DNA from: Gammaproteobacteria bacterium
GTDB taxonomy: Bacteria > Pseudomonadota > Gammaproteobacteria > Chromatiales > Chromatiaceae
Reading direction: 5' to 3'
Assembly (NCBI GenBank): GCA_030594925.1
Contig: JAUVEG010000036.1
Location: 1-9,030 of the forward strand
Length of the DNA: 9,030 bases
Shown piece after piece: positions 1-5,284 of the stretch. Both the position numbers and the translations under genes were made by a program. The notes under the pieces are model-generated. The model searched no databases. It saw only the letters and a program-made list of their open reading frames with translations, and was not told the origin of the DNA. Numbering within the stretch: the stretch's first letter is position 1; each line of letters opens with the position of its first letter.

Positions 1-356
1 ACCAGCAGCGCCAGAATACCCTCCATTCCTTCGACCAGGTACTCAAGCTGTCCCTCGAGATCTTCCCGGTTGAGTCCATACTGCGAGTAATCCTCGAGGT
101 TCATGAAGATCAGAATGTCACCATCCAGGTAGGAGTATTGCACCTGCACACGGGAGCAGTCGCTATCCTTGAGGAGATCATCACCCTTCAATGACTGATC
201 CAGCTTCTGTCCTGTTTTGAGGTTTTTAAAACGGATTTTGTAGAGTGTTGCAGCGCCGCGGGAGGATGGGCTTTTGCTCTCCACCCGCCTGACGGCATGG
301 GGTGCGCCATCGATCTCGACGATATCCCCTTTTTTCAAATCACACGCCTTTGGCAA
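1..356 (-). CDS. yeiP: EF-P-like translation factor EfpL/YeiP, N-terminal part (truncated by window edge)
   Basis: This is the N-terminal ~118 residues of an elongation factor P paralogue; the family is about 190 residues, so roughly the last 70 lie off the left edge. EF-P-type proteins bind between the ribosomal P and E sites and relieve stalling at proline-rich stretches. The translation begins MPKACDLKKGDIVEIDG and contains SPSSRGAATLYKIRF, nearly identical to the same stretch of E. coli YeiP (SPTARGAATLYKMRF). This is the KOW-like first domain, followed by the start of the first OB domain (QYSYLDGDILIFMNLEDY). The loop-tip residue that is a modified lysine in canonical EF-P is Arg33 here, as in the YeiP/EfpL subfamily, so no lysine modification is expected. 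The start is TTG at 356-354: it gives the family's conserved N-terminus, and GGGAGAG at 367-361 is a good ribosome binding site. No ATG fits. Identity is secure from the alignment recalled; function is by family. Confidence 0.93.
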   Translation of the reverse strand, partial: MPKACDLKKGDIVEIDGAPHAVRRVESKSPSSRGAATLYKIRFKNLKTGQKLDQSLKGDDLLKDSDCSRVQVQYSYLDGDILIFMNLEDYSQYGLNREDLEGQLEYLVEGMEGILALL

Positions 357-360
357 GTCT

Positions 361-367
361 CTCTCCC
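361..367 (-). promoter_or_regulatory. Ribosome binding site that decides the TTG start of yeiP
   Basis: The minus strand reads GGGAGAG, followed by four more bases (AGAC) and then TTG. The purine run is strongly Shine-Dalgarno-like, with about 6 nt between GGAG and the start codon. It supports TTG at 356 as the real initiation codon. Confidence 0.7.
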
Positions 368-397
368 GGTACTTAATTTTCGCGTTGGCTAGAGAGC

Positions 398-406
398 ATT
401 ATAGCA
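398..406 (-). promoter_or_regulatory. Extended -10 promoter for yeiP
   Basis: On the minus strand the sequence reads TGCTATAAT, a perfect TATAAT hexamer (403 to 398) preceded by the TG of an extended -10 element (406-405). No good -35 hexamer lies 16 to 18 bp upstream, which is tolerable for extended -10 promoters. Transcription would start near 391, giving a leader of about 35 nt with the GGGAGAG ribosome binding site just before the TTG start. This is a motif reading only. Confidence 0.55.
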
Positions 407-479
407 GTGAGTGGGCATCCATACGGTGCAATGCCATTCTGTCGTGAAACCCGCACTGAGGGAAAATGCAGAGTATATG

Positions 480-558
480 CGTAGGGTGGCGTAAGCGACA
501 GCGCACCCCACCATGACATTATCCGGTGCAATGCGCTACCGCTTATTGACACCCTACG
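480..558. repeat. 79-bp imperfect palindromic intergenic repeat (CGTAGGGTG...CACCCTACG)
   Basis: The ends are a perfect 9-bp inverted repeat, CGTAGGGTG at 480-488 and CACCCTACG at 550-558. Moving inward, TAAGCG (492-497) pairs with CGCTTA (540-545), AGCGCA (500-505) with TGCGCT (532-537), and CACC (509-512) with GGTG (525-528), leaving a 12-nt loop. The short internal mismatched stretches are near-symmetric, so the whole element can fold into one long cruciform or hairpin. The outer CGTAGGGTG and the inner GGTGCAATGCGC resemble a repeat that I recall as common between genes in environmental gammaproteobacteria. An 11-base piece of its right arm recurs exactly 100 bp upstream (424-434 versus 524-534), perhaps a decayed second copy. 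Confidence 0.8.
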
Positions 559-636
559 ATTGGGGCAGGAAGTAATTTGTTATGTAGATGCCGGCACGGG
601 GATGGCATTTACCATCGCCCGGAGCCAACAAAGTTT

Positions 637-1017
637 CTATTTTTTACTCAGCATCGCGTCGACCTTCTTCTCACTCGTATGCCAGTCTGCCTGCTCATGG
701 CCCGGCGCAAAGTTGCGATCCTTGGCAAGATAATAGGCCATCTTCTCGATCATCTCATAACGCATCTGCGGGTCGACTGCTGCAGCTGCTTTCTTTTTTG
801 CAGGCGCTTTTGCTGCACTCTTTTTAGGTGCGGCTTTCTTGGGTGCAGCTTTCTTGGGCGCAGCTTTTTTCGGCGCTGCTTTTTTAGCAACACTCTTCTT
901 TGCTACAACCTTTTTAGCGACAGCTTTTTTCCTGGCAACAACCTTCTTCTTGGCCACTACCTTTTTGGAAACCACCTTCTTTTTTGCGACTGCTTTGACT
1001 TCTGGTTTTTTGCTCAC
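637..1017 (-). CDS. Lysine-rich histone-H1-like protein with C-terminal DUF2934-like segment
   Basis: This gene encodes a small basic protein of 126 residues. Residues 1-80 contain 31 lysines, with Glu6 the only acidic residue, arranged as KKVV/KKAV blocks and then a tandem AAPKK repeat at about 45-66. This low-complexity tail resembles histone H1 C-termini and bacterial AlgP/HctB-like proteins, which bind DNA non-specifically. Residues 85-123 form a different, ordered segment (MRYEMIEKMAYYLAKDRN...ADWHTSEKKVDAML) that matches the look of DUF2934: a helix, a GH-containing turn, then W and a second helix. I choose GTG at 1017, preceded by the purine-rich AGAGAGAGA. An upstream ATG at 1056 would add 13 residues (MRGSYYYHSERDI) unlike the rest and has no clear ribosome binding site. 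It lies 94 bp after pmbA; a TATAGA at 1062-1057 could be a -10 for its own promoter, but no -35 is seen. Role in chromatin or polyanion binding is inference. Confidence 0.8.
   Translation of the reverse strand: MSKKPEVKAVAKKKVVSKKVVAKKKVVARKKAVAKKVVAKKSVAKKAAPKKAAPKKAAPKKAAPKKSAAKAPAKKKAAAAVDPQMRYEMIEKMAYYLAKDRNFAPGHEQADWHTSEKKVDAMLSKK
820..885 (-). repeat. 15-bp tandem coding repeat (AAPKK units)
   Basis: Four consecutive AAPKK units at about residues 47-66 of the lysine-rich protein come from a 15-bp period visible on the plus strand as alternating GGCGCAGCTTTCTT-like units. The copies differ at third positions, so the array is not a recent expansion, but it is a likely site of slippage and length variation between strains. 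Confidence 0.8.
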
Positions 1018-1111
1018 GATATCTCTCTCTGAATGGTAATAATAACTGCCACGCATTCTATACGAAATTTATCAATACCCCGAATTAATATTTGATTTAT
1101 TGTGGAAGATT

Positions 1112-2452
1112 TTACTCGCCTGCGATCATCATCGACTCGATCAACCATGATCCTGTGCGGGTGCTGCCGGGGTAGTCATCATCGCTGCCCACTGCCACGA
1201 GCTGCTGAAACATGGTCTTGAGATTTCCTGCGATGGTGATCTCCTCCACCGGATACTGGACTTCACCACTCTCCACCCAGAAGCCGCTGGCGCCGCGAGA
1301 GTAGTCGCCGGTAATCGGATTGACTCCCTGCCCCATCAGTTCGGTCACCACCAGGCCGGTGTGCATGGTCTTCAGCAATGCCGCGAAATCCTGCTCACCC
1401 ATCTGAATCGAGAGGTTGCGTACACCGCCGGCATTACCGGTGGTTTGCAAATCAAGTTTGCGCGCTGAGTAACTGCTCAACACATAGCCCTTCAGGATGC
1501 CGTCAACCACCAGCTTGCGGCGGCTGGTCGCAACCCCCTCTGCATCAAAAGCCGCACTGGACAATCCCTGCATGACGAAGGGATTCTCTTCGATGTTGAC
1601 CCATTCGGGAAATATCGGTGTATCCAGCGCATCCAGCAAAAAGGTTGCACGACGATAGAGCGCTGATCCACTGATGGCATGGATGAGGCTGTTGAGCAGC
1701 CCGGCGGCAACCTCTGCGCGAAACAGCACCGGTGCCTGGCGGGTCTTCAACTTGCGCCCATTGAGTCGTGCAATAGCACGCTGCGCAGCACGTTCGCCAA
1801 TACCTGCCGCTGCATCCAGCGCTGAGGCAGAACGTGCTGTGGTATACCAGTAATCCCTCTGCATGGAGTCGCCCTGCTGCGCGATGACGCTGCAGCTGAG
1901 TGAATGCCGGCTGCTTGGATAGCCATGCACAAATCCATGCGTATTGCCGTAAACCCCGACAGCCTGCCCGGTATTGAGCGTGGCCCCTTCGGAATTGGTG
2001 ATGCGCGGGTCATAATCGCGCGCTGCAGCTTCGCACTCCACCGCCATTGCGAGCGCCCCGTCAATATCGATATCCCAGGGATGATAGAGCTCCAGGTCAG
2101 GAAATTCGGTCGCCATCAATTCGGCATCGGCGAGCCCGCTAAATGGATCCTCTGCAGTATATTTTGCAATGGAACAGGCGGCGCTCACTGCTTCCTGAAT
2201 TGCCTCACCGGACAACTCGGCAGTTGACGCTGTCCCCTTATGCTGCCCCATATAGACGCTGATACTGAGGCTGTTGTCACGTGTATGCTCGATCGTTTCC
2301 GGCTCACCCAGGCGCACTGTTGCCGACAATCCCATGTCACTGTGGGCAGCTACTTCCGCCGAAGATGCTCCCTGGCGTCCGGCCTCTGCAAGTACATCTT
2401 CAACCAGCTGCCGCAGTTGCGCATATTTTTCCTTGTGATCAAACGCCTTCAT
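1112..2452 (-). CDS. pmbA: PmbA/TldE subunit of the TldD/TldE metalloprotease
   Basis: The product is 446 residues, against about 450 for E. coli PmbA. It is the non-catalytic partner of TldD: the heteromer degrades unfolded or small peptides, and in E. coli it matures microcin B17 and turns over the CcdA antitoxin. An N-terminal domain spans about residues 20-110, a middle segment about 120-225, and the C-terminal TldD/PmbA fold about 235-446. The region equivalent to TldD's zinc motif reads [19 protein letters not shown] (about 250-268) and lacks HExxxH, as is normal for this subunit. The end contains the conserved GASGFWVE and GDYSRGA-type patches. The ATG at 2452 overlaps the tldD stop in an ATGA arrangement, with GGTGG about 7 nt upstream inside tldD. 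Both subunits are therefore probably made by coupled translation in similar amounts. It looks intact. Confidence 0.95.
   Translation of the reverse strand: MKAFDHKEKYAQLRQLVEDVLAEAGRQGASSAEVAAHSDMGLSATVRLGEPETIEHTRDNSLSISVYMGQHKGTASTAELSGEAIQEAVSAACSIAKYTAEDPFSGLADAELMATEFPDLELYHPWDIDIDGALAMAVECEAAARDYDPRITNSEGATLNTGQAVGVYGNTHGFVHGYPSSRHSLSCSVIAQQGDSMQRDYWYTTARSASALDAAAGIGERAAQRAIARLNGRKLKTRQAPVLFRAEVAAGLLNSLIHAISGSALYRRATFLLDALDTPIFPEWVNIEENPFVMQGLSSAAFDAEGVATSRRKLVVDGILKGYVLSSYSARKLDLQTTGNAGGVRNLSIQMGEQDFAALLKTMHTGLVVTELMGQGVNPITGDYSRGASGFWVESGEVQYPVEEITIAGNLKTMFQQLVAVGSDDDYPGSTRTGSWLIESMMIAGE
2449..2452 (-). promoter_or_regulatory. ATGA stop/start overlap coupling tldD and pmbA
   Basis: The last codon of tldD (TGA, 2451-2449) and the first of pmbA (ATG, 2452-2450) share bases in ATGA. 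This arrangement is typical of translational coupling between subunits of one complex. A GGTGG ribosome binding site for pmbA lies inside the end of tldD. Confidence 0.85.
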
Positions 2453-3879
2453 ACTGTGCCACCAATGGTCATAGTATCCACCTTCAGGGTCGGCTGTCCG
2501 ACACCGACCGGCACACTCTGCCCCTCCTTGCCGCAGACGCCAATGCCCGCATCCAGTTCAAGATCATTGCCGACCATGCTGACGAGATTCAACACCTCCG
2601 GACCATTGCCGATCAGGGTGGCTCCCTTGACGGGCGTCGTGACTTTGCCGTTCTCGATCAAATAGGCCTCACTGGCGGAGAAGACAAATTTCCCGGAGGT
2701 GATATCCACCTGGCCGCCGCCAAAATTCACTGCATAGAGTCCCTTCTCGACACTGGCGATGATCTCCTGCGGATCCTGTTCGCCAGCCAGCATGTAGGTA
2801 TTGGTCATGCGCGGCATGGGCAGATGGGCATAGGACTCGCGCCGGCCGTTGCCGGTGGAGCTTACGCCCATCAGGGAGGCATTGTGCTTGTCCTGCATGT
2901 AACCTTTCAGAACCCCCTTCTCGATCAGCACAGTCTGCTGCGTGGTGGTTCCTTCATCGTCCATGTTAAGCGAGCCGCGCCGGTTTTCCAGCGTACCGTC
3001 GTCCACCACCGTGCACAGCGGTGAAGCAACACGCTCCCCCATGCGACCGGCAAAGGCCGATGTTCCCTTGCGATTGAAATCACCCTCGAGCCCGTGTCCA
3101 ATGGCCTCATGCAGCAGCACCCCCGGCCAGCCCGGTCCAAGCACCACCGGCATGGCGCCGGCGGGTGCATCGACAGCGCGCAGATTGACCAGCGCCTGAC
3201 GTACAGCATCACGCGCCAACTCCAGTCCACGCTCATTGCGGGTAAAGAACTCCAGCGAAGTACGCCCGCCTGCACCGGCCGTTCCCTGCTCACGCAGGTC
3301 ACCCTGCTCGACAATCACATGCACATTCATGCGCACCATGGGACGTATATCGCTGCGCAGCACGCCGTCGCTGCCTGCCACCAGCACCATGTCGTAGGCG
3401 GCGATGAGGTTGGCGATCACCTGCTGTACGCGCGGATCCTCTCTGCGCGCCTGCTGCTCCACCTGGTGCAGCAGGGCGATCTTGTCACTGCGTGACAGCG
3501 TATCGAGCGGATTTTTTGCTGCGTAGAGTTGACGCCCGACTCCTTTGTCAGCTACAGCAATGCTTCTGTTCTGACCTGCACGTGCAATCGCCCGCGCTGT
3601 ATCGGCAGCCTGAATCAAATTCGGCAGCTGCAGTTCATCGGTATAGGCAAAGCCGGTTTTTTCGCCGCTGATGGCTCGAATACCTGCGCCCTGTTCGATG
3701 CTGTAGACGCCCTCCTTGACGATGCCGTCTTCAAGCGTCCACGCCTCCAGGCGACTCGACTGAAAATAGACGTCGGCAAAATCGATCTGATGCCCCATAA
3801 GGTGGTCAAGCACAAGATCCAGATGGCGCTGCTCGAGCCCGGCAGGGGCCAGCAGCTGCTGTTCAACAATTTCCAGCAT
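2449..3879 (-). CDS. tldD: TldD catalytic zinc metalloprotease subunit
   Basis: The product is 476 residues (E. coli TldD is 481) and is close to E. coli TldD over its length. Shared stretches include [39 protein letters not shown] and [17 protein letters not shown]. The HExxxH zinc motif is HEAIGH at residues 257-262, and the third metal ligand is Cys449 in [11 protein letters not shown], so the active site is complete. With PmbA it forms a cytoplasmic protease whose cleft admits only unfolded or short peptides; known substrates in E. coli are pro-microcin B17 and CcdA. The start ATG at 3879 gives [12 protein letters not shown], matching the family's N-terminus; the ribosome binding site is weak (GGAAA about 10 nt upstream). 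Its TGA overlaps the pmbA ATG. It is separated from the upstream nitrilase gene by 217 bp containing an inverted repeat, so it may have its own promoter, although none was recognised. Confidence 0.97.
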   Translation of the reverse strand: MLEIVEQQLLAPAGLEQRHLDLVLDHLMGHQIDFADVYFQSSRLEAWTLEDGIVKEGVYSIEQGAGIRAISGEKTGFAYTDELQLPNLIQAADTARAIARAGQNRSIAVADKGVGRQLYAAKNPLDTLSRSDKIALLHQVEQQARREDPRVQQVIANLIAAYDMVLVAGSDGVLRSDIRPMVRMNVHVIVEQGDLREQGTAGAGGRTSLEFFTRNERGLELARDAVRQALVNLRAVDAPAGAMPVVLGPGWPGVLLHEAIGHGLEGDFNRKGTSAFAGRMGERVASPLCTVVDDGTLENRRGSLNMDDEGTTTQQTVLIEKGVLKGYMQDKHNASLMGVSSTGNGRRESYAHLPMPRMTNTYMLAGEQDPQEIIASVEKGLYAVNFGGGQVDITSGKFVFSASEAYLIENGKVTTPVKGATLIGNGPEVLNLVSMVGNDLELDAGIGVCGKEGQSVPVGVGQPTLKVDTMTIGGTV

Positions 3880-4096
3880 GGGTTATGGATTTCCAGGATT
3901 AAGGAGAGTGGATGAAACAGAGATGTCGCTTTTAGTTGATTTTTCAGTAAACAATGTGGTTCATTAAAGCTAATTATTCTCTCTCGCCAAGACGCAAAGA
4001 CCGCAAAGGTTTTTCTTGGCGATCGTTGCGTCTTGGCGAGAAAAAAGAATCTCTTTCACACGTAGACAGTTTGAGACATGATCCCGCTAAAAATTT
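3880..4096. other. 217-bp intergenic region between the nitrilase gene and tldD
   Basis: No open reading frame here looks like a gene. The main structure is the perfect 16-bp inverted repeat at 3982-4041. On the minus strand the ~80 bp before tldD are A/T-rich (around 3920-3975), as expected of promoter DNA, but I could not pick out convincing -35 and -10 boxes. No hairpin followed by a T-run is present after the nitrilase gene. Confidence 0.5.
3982..4041. repeat. Inverted repeat with perfect 16-bp arms (TCTCGCCAAGACGCAA type)
   Basis: TCTCGCCAAGACGCAA at 3982-3997 is the exact reverse complement of 4026-4041, with 28 nt between. Outside the arms, ATTCT (3976-3980) and AGAAT (4046-4050) continue the symmetry with an offset. 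Inside, GACGCAAA is followed by the near-repeat GACCGCAAAG on the left, and CTTGGCGA occurs twice on the right (4015-4022 and 4032-4039). The GCCAAGACGCAAAGA...GCAAAGG core is a dispersed intergenic repeat I recall from many proteobacterial genomes; function is not known to me. No T-run follows on the minus strand, so it is not an obvious terminator for the nitrilase gene. Confidence 0.85.
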
Positions 4097-4927
4097 TTAG
4101 AGCTCGCACATCAGGCGGCGGTGATCCAGGCTGGGGAAATTGCGCCGCGTGGTGTGCAGCAGTTCAATCTCCAGTTTCGAGGTGACAAAGCCCGAACCAC
4201 TTGGAACCTGCGCCAGAATCGTGCCCCAGGGATCGACGATCATGCTGTGGCCATGGGTTTCACGACCGCTGATATGGTAGCCACCCTGGCCTGCAGCAAT
4301 GACATAACAGAGATTCTCGATGGCGCGGGCGCGCACCAGCGGTTCCCAGTGCGCCCTGCCAGTTGCCGCGGTAAATGCCGACGGGATGGCGAAGATATCC
4401 GGCTTGGCCGAAAGCATGGAGCGAAACAATTCGGGGAAACGCAAATCGTAACAGACTGCAATGCCGATATTGCCGAACGGCGTCTCAACCACCAGCGGCG
4501 TATCTCCCGGCTCGATGACGCTTGACTCTTTGTATTGCTCTTCGATGTCCGGCAGCTGCACATCAAACAGATGCAGTTTGTCATAGCGCCCGGCAAGTTC
4601 GCCCGTGTCACTATAGACCAGGCAGGCGGCCCTGACCTTGCTCTCGTCGTCAGTGGAGAGGGGGATGGTGCCGCCTACCAGCCATACGCCATGCTTACGC
4701 GCCAGGTGGGAGAGAAAGGATTGCAACTTTCCATCTCCAAACTTTTCCTGAATTGTCAGCATATCGCTGCAACTCTGCCCCATATGAGCAAAGTTTTCCG
4801 GCAGCACGATCAGGTTTGAGCCCTCGTCAACAGCCGCAGCAACGATGCGTTCAATTTCAAACAGGTTGGCGCGGACATTCGGGCCGGAGGCCATCTGCAC
4901 TGCTGTTGCTTTCAGGGATGCGGACAT
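4097..4927 (-). CDS. Nitrilase-superfamily carbon-nitrogen hydrolase (Nit1/deaminated-glutathione amidase-like)
   Basis: The product is 276 residues, a full-length single-domain nitrilase fold. The catalytic triad is visible: Glu44 in VLPENFAHMG, Lys117 in GRYDKLHLFDV, and Cys159 in GIAVCYDLRFPELFR. These motif surroundings fit the Nit1 / YbeM-like branch, whose studied members hydrolyse deaminated glutathione, a by-product of aminotransferases, to 2-oxoglutarate and Cys-Gly. A role in metabolite repair is thus likely, but other amide substrates cannot be excluded. I take ATG at 4927; an in-frame GTG at 4933 would add two residues, and a stop lies just upstream at 4942-4940, so no longer start is possible. 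Neither start has a clear ribosome binding site. A gene of this family lies between yhdP and tldD in various gammaproteobacteria, so its place here is ordinary. It is flanked on both sides by repeat-bearing gaps. Confidence 0.92.
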   Translation of the reverse strand: MSASLKATAVQMASGPNVRANLFEIERIVAAAVDEGSNLIVLPENFAHMGQSCSDMLTIQEKFGDGKLQSFLSHLARKHGVWLVGGTIPLSTDDESKVRAACLVYSDTGELAGRYDKLHLFDVQLPDIEEQYKESSVIEPGDTPLVVETPFGNIGIAVCYDLRFPELFRSMLSAKPDIFAIPSAFTAATGRAHWEPLVRARAIENLCYVIAAGQGGYHISGRETHGHSMIVDPWGTILAQVPSGSGFVTSKLEIELLHTTRRNFPSLDHRRLMCEL

Positions 4928-5014
4928 TGTCACTATCGTCTATTGTCTTGCAGGAGAGAGAGCATATCACCGAAACAGAGTCATTGGAAATCCGCTGCAC
5001 ATAAGTTCTTATTC

Positions 5015-5069
5015 ATCCGGATCATTAGTCCCGCCCGATTTATACGGGACTAAAGTCCCGGCTCCGGAT
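5015..5069. repeat. Nested inverted repeat (TTAGTCCCG...CGGGACTAA within ATCCGGA...TCCGGAT)
   Basis: The inner arms TTAGTCCCG (5025-5033) and CGGGACTAA (5045-5053) are perfect complements with an 11-nt loop. The outer arms ATCCGGA (5015-5021) and TCCGGAT (5063-5069) are also perfect. Between inner and outer arms on the right, AGTCCCG (5054-5060) repeats part of the left arm, so two alternative hairpins are possible: 5025-5033 with 5045-5053, or CGGGACT (5045-5051) with AGTCCCG (5054-5060). GGGACTAAAGTCCC is a motif I recall in dispersed bacterial intergenic repeats. Confidence 0.75.
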
Positions 5070-5119
5070 TGGTAGCCAGCATGTAACTATTCAGCATCTT
5101 GTTAAATGAACTCATAAGT

Positions 5120-5226
5120 CGTTGCTGTTGGGTGCATCTAAAAGAAACGTTGGAGGCATGGATGCCGACACGAGCCTACAGGGATGTATTTACGGCGTTT
5201 TCTGGTAGATACACCCGGCAGCAGCG
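5120..5226. repeat. 107-bp palindromic MITE-like element
   Basis: The ends, 5120-5140 and 5206-5226, are 21-base imperfect inverted repeats matching at 17 of 21 positions, centred on GGGTGCATCTA and TAGATACACCC. Symmetry continues weakly inward (AAGAAACG against the complement of CGTTTTCT). The middle contains GGCATGGATGCCGACACGAG and then CCTACAGGGATGTATTTACG, a core that I recall as frequent in dispersed repeats of gammaproteobacteria. Three of the four arm differences are T/C changes that leave G-U wobbles on the plus-strand transcript but C-A mismatches on the minus-strand transcript. The element encodes nothing and has no transposase nearby; mobility in trans is only a possibility. Confidence 0.75.
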
Positions 5227-5284
5227 ACGATCTCGCACGTACTGAATAGATACACCAGCATGACATATTTCAAACAGTATCAGC

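Larger units (their letters stand above)
357..636. other. 280-bp intergenic region between the lysine-rich gene and yeiP
   Basis: No coding sequence was recognised here. The region holds the yeiP ribosome binding site and extended -10 promoter (361-406), a partial repeat copy (CGGTGCAATGC at 424-434), the 79-bp palindrome (480-558), and a small stem just past the lysine-rich gene (597-621). That stem is a bulged 9-bp hairpin (GATGG at 601-605 with CCATC at 612-616, extended by CGGG/CCCG). It is not followed by a T-run on the minus strand, so it is at best a weak or factor-dependent terminator. Confidence 0.6.
4928..5284. other. 357-bp intergenic region between yhdP and the nitrilase gene
   Basis: No gene was recognised. 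Two separate palindromic elements occupy most of the gap: a nested inverted repeat (5015-5069) and a 107-bp element with 21-bp inverted ends (5120-5226). The remaining ~85 bp before the nitrilase start (4928-5014) would be expected to hold its promoter, but no clear -35/-10 pair or ribosome binding site was found. No T-run hairpin terminator follows yhdP on the minus strand. Confidence 0.55.

Noticed and set aside
597..621. Stem after the lysine-rich gene as an intrinsic terminator
   Set aside because: The bulged 9-bp stem is not followed by a T-run on the minus strand, so the criteria for an intrinsic terminator are not met.
577..1032. Plus-strand frames rich in Phe, Leu, Cys and Ala opposite the lysine-rich gene, resembling a hydrophobic membrane protein
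   Set aside because: They are the complement of AAG/AAA lysine codons (CTT/TTT) and the AAPKK repeat. The minus-strand reading has a ribosome binding site, a known composition class and a DUF2934-like end.
1018..1056. N-terminal extension of the lysine-rich protein from ATG 1056
   Set aside because: The 13 added residues differ in composition from the rest, and the GTG at 1017 has the better ribosome binding site. The choice is not certain.
1112..2452. Loss of the HExxxH motif in PmbA as a sign of decay
   Set aside because: The PmbA/TldE subunit normally lacks this motif; the catalytic zinc site is in TldD, where it is intact.
2281..3024. Plus-strand open frame of 247 codons antisense to the pmbA/tldD junction
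   Set aside because: Its translation has no recognisable domain and it spans two strongly recognised genes on the other strand.
3976..4050. Repeated GACGCAAA units as a possible CRISPR or iteron array
   Set aside because: There are only two or three short imperfect units in an inverted arrangement, with no regular spacers and no cas or replication gene nearby.
4087..4100. Perfect 14-base palindrome CTAAAAATTTTTAG at the nitrilase stop codon
   Set aside because: It has no loop, is simple A/T sequence and includes the stop codon; it is more likely chance than a terminator or operator.
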